This document shows, one piece after another, positions 57,119 to 64,000 of a stretch of 64,000 bases of DNA. The stretch is taken from positions 2,728,001 to 2,792,000 of the forward strand of contig JAULSU010000001.1 of NCBI GenBank assembly GCA_030512335.1, read 5' to 3'. Made by a program: the position numbers and the translations under genes. The DNA comes from Immersiella caudata (Eukaryota; Ascomycota; Sordariomycetes; Sordariales; Lasiosphaeriaceae). The first letter of the stretch is position 1, and each line of letters begins with the position of its first letter. The notes beneath the pieces are model-generated. The model was not told the origin of the DNA. It worked only from the letters and a program-made list of their open reading frames with translations, and did no database searches.

Positions 57119-58952
57119 TCAGCCCCATCTCATATCAGTATTTTCAGTGGAGGTGGTCGTTGTTGTCGTTGTGTATCGCGGATCGCGTTGAAAAGCCGGT
57201 TGGGGTGGCAAGAAGTCAGGTAGCGGTGGCCTCCCCACAGGCAGGGCATCCTGCTGCCAGGGGGCGGATGGTTGTGGCAGTTTCGGTGTCGCCTGGGCCG
57301 GGGGTGGTCCCGAGGCGTACTCGGAGACTGGCCAGTTGGAACGGATCGGAGGTGCTCCTGACTGGTGCGGTGTCTTGACGTTGTCCAGCCATTGGGCCAC
57401 TGGCTTCCCAGGGCCATTGGGGACAACTGCGGGCGTCGGCGGCCCGGCCAGTGCCGTGTATGTGGTCTCGTTCATGAAACCCGGTCCGCCTTTCTCGCCA
57501 AACGTCGCCGTCACGCTCGCCCCGCCCTTCTCGCCAAACGTCCCTGCCTCCGAATCACGGTTGTAACCGCCCTCTGCCTTGAATGTTGCCTGCACTGTGG
57601 CAAATATCAGCTTATCATCTCCTTTTAGGGAAAATTTCCGTTGTCTCGGGAGCCTCGAGAGAGTTTTGCTCCTGAGACAGCCGAAAAAAGGGACAAGAGG
57701 GGATGAAAGCCGCTCCAAATGCCACTTACTTAGTTGGTCCATCATCTCCGAGTTGGTCTTTTTGCTGTCCGCCATGATGGGAGCTGTGTCCTTTTCCATC
57801 GTAGCACCACCGTAAGCCATATCGGGACCACTACCTCTCTCTGAACGATTGAAAAAGAGAGGGAGGGCAGAGAGCCTCTTGCCGTTATCGCGCCACTTCT
57901 TCCATATGAATGCCCCAAACACAAGGAGGCTGATGAGAGCTACAAACTCGTTAGCCCCTGGGTCCTAAAGGTTCAACATGCAAGTACAACTTACCTAGAA
58001 CCCCGACGACGATGCCAGCCGCCGCACCGGGATTCATGCTTCGCTGGTCGGCAGATACGGCCCCTATCGCATTGTCCGGGGCAGGAGTCGTCTCTTCCTG
58101 TCTGGAAGGTGGGGGTGTCACGTCTGCGGCGGGCGGCGGCGGATCCAGCGAAGGGAGTGGCGTTTGACCGATCGTCTGGTCAATAGGGAGAGTGGACGGA
58201 TCCGATGGCGTTGTGGCTGAGGGAGACCCGCCTGGTGGCACCAACGTTTGAAAGCCAGCGGCAGTAGTTGTGCCGGTCACCACGGGCAGTGCGGCGCCTG
58301 GTGTGGTAGTTTGCACTGGCGCGAGGACCGGGGGCGGGGGCGGGGGAAGCCCTCCGGTGGTAGGTGTCGCCTGAGTTGTTGAAGTTGTCAAGGTTGTAGC
58401 GCCACCAACGGGCACGCCGGCTGTGGTAGTTTGCACTGGCGCGAGGGCAGGTGGGGGTTGAGTGCCTGCTGGAGCGTCTGGGGGGGCGAGGGCGGGCGGT
58501 ACAACGGCCGAAGGAGGAGAACCCGGGGGCGGCACTGCTTCAGGCCCCTCCTCATCACCGGATTCGGATTCATCTCCGGACTCGATCCCGTCCGTGTCTG
58601 AGGCACTGGTGAGCTCCTCTCCCTCGGCAGCCACCGTGGATATCGGCACCAGAGTGGTTCCCGCTCCAGAGTTCACCACCCTGGCATTCCCCCCGGATAC
58701 TGCGGGAAGGAGCCGAACTCCAGACGCCCCAGTTGCGCTTCCTCCGGCTGCGACTGGCACTGCCCCTGCGGAGGCCCTTTGGCCCGTGTTCGACGGCGGC
58801 CGGGCCACCGGCCGAATCAGGAGAGCTTCGTCTTCATCACCGGAGTCTTCTCCGGAGGCATCGCCGTCGTCATCCCGGCGAGCCAGCCATGCCCGATGCT
58901 TCTTCCGCAGGGCGAAGTTCCGCCGCCGAAGGGCTGGTGCTGTCGTCCTCAT
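57119..58952 (-). CDS. Single-pass membrane protein with acidic, Pro/Thr-rich ectodomain
   Basis: Three exons (58952-57995, 57939-57730, 57594-57119) give 547 residues; introns are 55 and 135 nt. The start at MRTTAPALRRRN is the first ATG; no signal peptide is visible, so an upstream exon may be missing. The N-terminal ~300 residues are acidic (DDDGDASGEDSGDEDE) then Pro/Thr/Ala-rich, with two copies of APVQTTT in similar contexts, likely O-glycosylated. A membrane helix at about 308-331 (AAAGIVVGVLALISLLVFGAFIW) spans the first intron and is followed by basic KKWRDNGKR. The cytoplasmic tail has two TFGEKGG motifs and many Pro. The layout resembles fungal wall-sensor or mucin-like proteins, but no Cys-rich WSC domain is present. 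Function unknown. Confidence 0.75.
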
Positions 58953-60763
58953 CGTGTATGTTGTCGTTGATCGTCCGAAACCGGTCACGGCTCAACCCTT
59001 CAAGCCGTACGTCCCGAGCGCAGACTGATCCTCATCGGCTTGGTGGCAGCTGTTGGTCGCCTCTCGAGGAAGGAAAGGAAATCTAAAATCTAGTAAGAAG
59101 GGAAAAGAGAAGAAAAACAAAACACGGCAGACCAGCTGCTTCTTTCTCCAAACACGCACACGCAAGGAAAAAGAAGGTGATGGGTGATGGTGATCGTCTT
59201 CCCGCCTCACAAACCGCCAAGAAAGAGTAAGAAAGCTTGGAAACGCCATGGCAGCGAGGGCGCATGGTTTTGTTGCGAGGACAACACACCCCCTGATCAC
59301 GGATCTAAGCTTGCACCGCTACAGGGACGATCGGCAGGAGTTGCAGGCCGAGGCCTCAGCGGCGGCGACAGCGATAGTGACAGTACACCAGCAGTCACGA
59401 CCGTCACTGGCTGCTGGCGGAAGAGTTGCATGAAACACAGCCATGGTGCGACGATGCATCGTGCCAAGTCCCAAGGAAACTCAGGCTTTCCAAGACATGC
59501 CCCGCGGACCTGGTGGGGCCAGCCAATGTTGACGAGGTGATGGGTGATGATCTGACGTTTTGGAAGGGTGGGGCGGCCAAGGAGCTGAAACTCGGATCTG
59601 GCGGGGCATTCCAGCCCCATCCGCCTAACACCGAAGGGCACCTGCCGCTGTGGGAGGGGCTTGCGGACACGCGACCCATTGCCAGATTGGTCGATCATCA
59701 AATCGCTTCACGCTTTGCAGCCCGGTTTGATCTCAATCATGGTACTATTTTCGCTCACAGGCGTAGTGGGTAATCACGATCCTCGTTCTGAGCGTCCGGT
59801 AGACATCTTGTCGATACACCAAAAACTATCCAAACTCTTAGGCATTCGGACGGTACTGCTGTGGTTTTTTTTTTCTCAGTAACTTAGATGCAGAAGTGTC
59901 ACGAAAAAAACACTCGAGCGGCAAAGCGGCAAGACGAGTCGAATACTAGACATTCCAATGGCAGGCAGACGCGACTATGTTTCAGCGCAACCCCGCCTGC
60001 GGTCTCCCTCGGATCGTCGGCAGCGCCTGATAATGGTGGGCATCCACTTCGCGCGGCTACTGACGCAGTCGGCAAGTCTTGCCATTGCCCCAAATGAGGC
60101 TCAGATCGAGAAGTCCAGAGAAACAGGGATGTCCAGCCGAGTACTATCAGCAAAACCCCTTTCGCCCCGTCTCAAACCTTCCGTGACCTTCGGTGGTCTG
60201 GGGGTGCCCGCCAACTCGACCACCACCACTGTTGGCAGGTCCTAATTATGGAGCTTGCAGGCCAAGCACGAGACTTCTCGATTGTCGAAGCTTGGTTGCG
60301 GGGAACCTTTCGTCCTGAGGGCTGGGCTCTCGTCTCAACTCCCGACGTGGCCGATGTTCGTCTCTTCATGCCGTTACAACCGTGTCCCTAGCCATGGGCA
60401 GCCGTCCCAACCTTTTTTTTCAAGCTGGGATCACTGTTTGTCTGCAATTCATGGCGAGACGAGCCATGGGCTTTGACTTCGAGCTGCCCGCCTAGTAGGT
60501 GAGCATCCATGACCTTGCTGTGACATCTTGAACATCATGGTCGCAGTCCTTGGCAAGTCTGCCATCTAAATACCCAACTGGTTCCCATTGTCTCATTCCA
60601 CGAACGCCTCATCCTCTCCGATTTCTTCCCCCTCTAACCTCCTGGCTGGTACCAAGGGTTTATCATTCTTGGTCTTGTCTTACATCTTTTACTTTTCCAT
60701 CCAGTCTCTCCCGTCTACCCTCGACATCATCACGTCTGTTGGCAGGCCATATCTTTTGCCAAC
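58953..60763. promoter_or_regulatory. 1.8-kb divergent intergenic
   Basis: Upstream regions of the membrane protein and of the repeat precursor. From about 60590 to 60760 the plus strand is pyrimidine-rich, as in 5' leaders of highly expressed fungal genes. A stretch of T lies at 60413-60420. No gene recognised. Confidence 0.45.
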
Positions 60764-62647
60764 ATGCAGCAACCCACACGACGCGACAAGCGGCATGGCC
60801 GCGGCCTTCTCCTTGCGTTAGGTCTTTCGGCGTCCCGCGCTGTTGGGCAGCAGACGTCTCCGTTCACCGACCAGGCCACTGGCGCTCAACTTCAACGATT
60901 TGTCGACGCCAAAACCAACTTTGAGTTTGGTATAGCCCTTCCAGCGAACCCGTCCAGTTCATTCATCGGCCAGCTGTCGTTCCCACTCACCAACGGCGCC
61001 GGTTGGGGCGGCCTTTCCCTGGGCAGCGATTTGAAGGGACCTCCACTTGTAGCTTGCTGGGCTGATGGCAATGGTGGCGTTGTATCCTCGTTTCGTCAGT
61101 CCTTCGATGGGGAAGAGAACCCACCGGAGGTGCAAGGTGCTTTCTCTCTTAAGCCCATCCCTGATGCCACATCAGCGAACAGCACGTTTCTCACGTTCAC
61201 TTTCCTATGCGAAAACTGCATCGACGACAATCAGACAGCGGAAAACGCCAAATTGGGTTGGGCTCTAGCCAGCCGTCCCGTCCAAAACCGAAAGAGCCCA
61301 GCTGGCGTGCTGGCATCCCCTGATAGTGGCTTCGGGGAGTTCCTGGCCAATCTAGCTGCTGCCAGGAGCACTGAGTTTGACACATGGGCCGCCCTTGCTC
61401 AGCCTGACGCAGGGACGCAAACTCCCATTGACGAAGACGCAGTAGTCAGCGATCTCAAGGCAAGGCAAACCGGCGGCCAAACTGACGATGGTGGTCAAGC
61501 GGGGGGGCGCGGAGGATTCAACACGGACACCGACGGCAACGGTACGGACTTCAACAGCGGCGTCGACAGTGACACCGATGATGGCCGTGTGAGACCCATC
61601 ACGGCTGGTGCTCGCGTGACTCGTCGTCGTCGACGACGCGCAGTTGCGGTCAGCGGCAGTCTCGGCGAAAGGCAGACTGGAAGCCGAACCGGAGCCGCCT
61701 TCACGGATACAGACAACAGCGGCAATGACACGGACTTTTTCACTGACGGCTTCGACAGCGACACCGATAACGGCCGTATTGATGTTCCTAGAGCTGGTGC
61801 TCGTATCAGTCGCCGACGTGGAGTCACTGCCAACGGTAGCAGTGGCCTGGCCAAGCGACAAACCGCTGGCCAAACCGGAGGAAGTCGGGCCGGCGGATTT
61901 GCTACGGACACAGATAACACCGGCAACGACACCGACTTCAACACTGCGCTGGACACCGACTTCAACACTGGAGTTGACACCGATAGTGACAATGGTCGTC
62001 GTGATTCAGCCAGAGTTGGTCGCACAGCTCGTCTGGCAAGGAGACAAACCGCTGGACGAGGCCGGAATCGGGCCGGTTTTAACATTGACACCGATAACAC
62101 CGGCAACGGAACTGACTTCAACAGTGGTTTCGACACCGACAGCGACGTCGCCGTCAGGGTTCCCGCTAGAGTTAGCCGCGTTCCGGCTCGCACTCGCCGT
62201 CTGGCTGCGAGACAGGCTCGCGGCCGTACCGGGGTGAATACCGACACGGATAACAGCGGCAGCGGAACCGACTTCAACAGTGGTCTCGATACCGACAGTG
62301 ATAACGGCCTCAGAGCGCCTCGGGTGAACCGCGTCGCAGCTCCACGCACCCGTGATCTAGCAAAGAGGCAGAGTACTAGGCAAGGTCAGGGCCGGAATGG
62401 GGCGATCACCGACACGGACAATAGCGGCAACGGAACAGACCTAAGTGGCTTCGATAGCGATAGCGACAATGTTCTCAGAGCACCTCGTGTGACCCGCGTT
62501 GCTGCTCCTACTCGGAGAGCTGTGGGCGGCGGCGCTACTATTCCCCGTGGGCTCGGGAAGAGACAAACTGGAGGTCAGGCGGGCGCAAGGCGTGACGGGT
62601 TCGACACTGATAGCGGCAACGACACTGACTTCAGCGATTTTGATTGA
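60764..62647 (+). CDS. Secreted repeat precursor: CDH-cytochrome-like domain plus seven acidic/basic cassettes
   Basis: A single exon of 627 residues. A basic n-region and LLLALGLSASRAVG form a signal peptide. Residues about 31-212 resemble the cytochrome (DOMON-type) domain of cellobiose dehydrogenase: FTDQATGAQLQRFV, GWGGLSLGSDL, FLCENCIDD, AKLGWALAS, DSGFGEFLANLAAA. The Met and His that ligate heme in CDH are not found at the expected places (GSDLKGPPL and ASPDSGFG instead). From residue 235 seven cassettes of about 52-69 residues follow. Each starts with Gln after Arg or Lys-Arg (Q235, 304, 366, 428, 484, 536, 601), then an acidic core like DTDNSGNGTDFNSG and, except in the last, a basic Arg-rich linker. 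This suggests Kex2-type processing into repeated peptides. Function unknown. Confidence 0.85.
   Translation: MQQPTRRDKRHGRGLLLALGLSASRAVGQQTSPFTDQATGAQLQRFVDAKTNFEFGIALPANPSSSFIGQLSFPLTNGAGWGGLSLGSDLKGPPLVACWADGNGGVVSSFRQSFDGEENPPEVQGAFSLKPIPDATSANSTFLTFTFLCENCIDDNQTAENAKLGWALASRPVQNRKSPAGVLASPDSGFGEFLANLAAARSTEFDTWAALAQPDAGTQTPIDEDAVVSDLKARQTGGQTDDGGQAGGRGGFNTDTDGNGTDFNSGVDSDTDDGRVRPITAGARVTRRRRRRAVAVSGSLGERQTGSRTGAAFTDTDNSGNDTDFFTDGFDSDTDNGRIDVPRAGARISRRRGVTANGSSGLAKRQTAGQTGGSRAGGFATDTDNTGNDTDFNTALDTDFNTGVDTDSDNGRRDSARVGRTARLARRQTAGRGRNRAGFNIDTDNTGNGTDFNSGFDTDSDVAVRVPARVSRVPARTRRLAARQARGRTGVNTDTDNSGSGTDFNSGLDTDSDNGLRAPRVNRVAAPRTRDLAKRQSTRQGQGRNGAITDTDNSGNGTDLSGFDSDSDNVLRAPRVTRVAAPTRRAVGGGATIPRGLGKRQTGGQAGARRDGFDTDSGNDTDFSDFD
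61466..62644 (+). repeat. Seven-unit coding tandem repeat (52-69 residues per unit)
   Basis: The units begin at codons 235, 304, 366, 428, 484, 536 and 601 of the precursor. Unit 3 has an internal extra copy of DTDFNT. Acidic cores are at about residues 252-274, 313-337, 379-411, 439-461, 491-515, 548-569 and 612-627. The last unit is shortened and ends the protein. Confidence 0.85.
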
Positions 62648-63371
62648 GAGTTGATTCTCATTGTGTTTGTTCATGTATTATAGCCACGATGCCGTGGGTG
62701 CGAACGCCACCGTCTGTTCTGGACTTTTCGGTAAGGGAGGTTGTGTTTCAGCTAGAGTTACTGCATCTTCCTGGCGTTTAAAGGAAATAGGTTCTCAAGA
62801 ATGCAGAATTGCTTTTTGGATAGTTACAATTGTTTTGGGTAATCCTACGCGAACCATATGCATCATGGCGGGATCCCTCAAGTCAAAGTTCAATGATGGA
62901 AACTTGGGGAAATGGGTTATGGGGGGGGATGGCAACTCGACCCGAACCGAAGTGCCCATTCTTTGAACAAGATTAGACGGCGGATGCGACCGCTGTGAGA
63001 AAAGGGGGTTCATATGAAACAATGGGTCCAAGTACACCGGAGCAGACGGGCTCAGTGTTGTGGTCAAAGTAGCTCCTTTTTGACCCTCGCGCCACGACTT
63101 ACACATGTTGGGTCCCAGGCCAGCCTCACATTGCTTCATGTCCTAGACGCTATGTGCCGCGTATCCGGACGGATTCCAGGTTAAATTCTTTCAGGAAAAC
63201 TACCAAATTGCATTGATCATCAACCTTCAAAATTGCAATTGCTGCCAAATGTGGGTTGACTCATCGCCTTCGTCCACACGAATGGAAGTGATTCACCACC
63301 ATACATATACCACTCTACCACCACGGACTTGCAGCCCAACCAGCTACGGTGGATGCCTAAACATCCACAAG
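62648..63371. other. Intergenic before tRNA-Asp
   Basis: 3' region of the repeat precursor and 5' flank of the tRNA. No gene recognised. Confidence 0.5.
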
Positions 63372-63458
63372 TCTTCCGTAGTATAGTGGTCAGTATGTGA
63401 GCTTGTCAACTTGTAGTCGATTTCGCTCGAGACCCGGGTTCAATTCCCGGCGGGAGAG
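63372..63458 (+). tRNA. tRNA-Asp (GTC) with 15-nt intron
   Basis: The mature parts fold as a complete tRNA: acceptor stem TCTTCCG with CGGGAGA and discriminator G, D-arm with TAGTATAGTGGTCAGTA (internal A box), and T-arm CCGGGTTCAATTCCCGG (B box). Anticodon GTC is at 63405-63407. A 15-base intron (63409-63423) follows A37, the canonical position. Without it the RNA is 72 nt. The intron keeps the bases needed for splicing by tRNA endonuclease. Confidence 0.95.
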
Positions 63459-63800
63459 ATGCCATTATTTTTGTATTTTTGAAGTTGCAGAGTAAATTTC
63501 TCGTTTGTTGTTGTCCCTTCTTTCTTGGAGCTGGAATTCTATCTTTCGAAATCACTCAGTTGCGAAGGGAACCTTTCCCCACATCATGACTGTGCGATGG
63601 TGTGGATTTTTTTATTCGTCATATCTACTAATACAAAACAAATCATCAAACCACCCAAAGTTCCCCCCTTTGCCTACCCTCCTGGGGCCATCCAGTCTTT
63701 TTCAGACCCTCCAATCTAGACACAGCGCCGCAAGTTCGAGCTATGTACATCAAGGGCATTGTTAGATGGACGCAACCGCCCTCGCCACTGCCCTGGAAGC
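63459..63800. other. Intergenic after tRNA-Asp
   Basis: About 340 bp between the tRNA and the stop codon of the partial gene at the right edge. No feature besides the terminator is seen. Confidence 0.5.
63466..63480 (+). terminator. RNA polymerase III terminator (T runs)
   Basis: Two runs of five T lie 10-22 bases beyond the tRNA 3' end, as expected for Pol III termination. Confidence 0.8.
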
Positions 63801-64000
63801 CTACTGGTTGCCGATCAACCTCACAAGCTCGTCCAGGAGACGCTGGACATCCGCGCTGCCGGCTGCGCCACCAGCAGCGGCTCCCTTGCCCTTTCCTTTG
63901 CCAGCTTCAGCGCCAGCACCAGCTCCGGCACCAGCGCCGGCACCAGCTCCGGCACCAGCACCAGCACCAGCTCCGGCACCAGCACCAGCACCAGCTCCAG
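63801..64000 (-). CDS. C-terminus of a Gly-Ala-repeat protein (partial)
   Basis: The gene enters from the right edge. The 65 visible residues begin with at least twelve Gly-Ala dipeptides, then EAGKGKGKGAAAGGAAGS, and end with a short amphipathic helix ADVQRLLDELVRLIGNQ before TAG. The codons GCT/GCC and GGT/GGA alternate in a tandem DNA repeat of GGTGCT/GGAGCT units. Structural, silk-like or secreted wall proteins can have such repeats, but nothing upstream is visible, so no function is given. Confidence 0.8.
   Translation of the reverse strand, partial: GAGAGAGAGAGAGAGAGAGAGAGAGAGAGAEAGKGKGKGAAAGGAAGSADVQRLLDELVRLIGNQ

Noticed and set aside
61495..62349. 284-codon minus-strand frame with repeated SVSKPLLKSVPLP units
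   Set aside because: It is the antisense of the seven-cassette coding repeat. It has no signal peptide or promoter, and the sense frame has a signal peptide and a folded domain.
60764..62647. Ustiloxin/phomopsin-type RiPP precursor
   Set aside because: Although KR-separated repeats are present, the cores lack the Tyr-containing short motif, the repeats are long and charged, and no DUF3328 or tyrosinase gene is nearby.

Overview
The window is nuclear DNA of a filamentous ascomycete, most likely a Sordariomycete (Sordariales/Chaetomiaceae-like). The basis is the intron style (mostly 46-90 nt, GT-AG, CTGAC/CTAAC branch sites just before the acceptor), the gene set, and the long Ser/Pro/Gly-rich disordered tails on many proteins. 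The genus is inferred, not shown. Twenty complete protein-coding genes, one partial gene at the right edge and one intron-containing tRNA-Asp(GTC) gene were found. Exon models were built by hand. Every complete spliced reading frame closes in multiples of three.

Left part (1-23 kb): the Rad1 checkpoint-clamp gene and the GCN5 acetyltransferase gene are divergent. Then come a secreted GH37 trehalase, a threonine aldolase, a Zn2Cys6 transcription factor whose zinc-cluster codons are split by a GC-AG intron, and a secreted GH5-like glycosidase. Nucleoporin NUP159 is divergent from the proteasome beta-2 subunit PUP1.

Middle (23-47 kb): a Sel1-repeat DSF2-like protein and an AhpC/TSA-type thioredoxin-fold protein are followed by a 4.8-kb stretch without a recognisable gene. 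Next are a Cid1-type nucleotidyltransferase with a very long tail, an F-box-like protein of unknown function, a MetX-family serine O-acyltransferase (CysA/Cys2 type) and a low-complexity 865-residue protein.

Right part (47-64 kb): an MFS transporter, two convergent NUDIX hydrolases of different subfamilies, a small BTB protein, an omega-like GST and a single-pass membrane protein with a Pro/Thr-rich ectodomain. Then come a large secreted repeat precursor, tRNA-Asp, and the Gly-Ala-repeat C-terminus of a gene that leaves the window.

Most genes are unrelated housekeeping or secreted functions; no biosynthetic cluster is evident. Two observations stand out. First, two introns in unrelated genes 19 kb apart (29554-29699 and 48937-49081) are homologous over their whole lengths (146 and 145 nt, about 70 percent identical without gaps), which is the signature of introner-like elements. 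Second, the gene at 60764-62647 encodes a secreted protein with an N-terminal cellobiose-dehydrogenase-cytochrome-like domain that seems to lack both heme ligands. It is followed by seven cassettes that alternate acidic Asp/Thr/Asn/Gly blocks with basic linkers, each cassette preceded by an Arg-Gln or Lys-Arg-Gln site: a candidate Kex2-processed repeat precursor.
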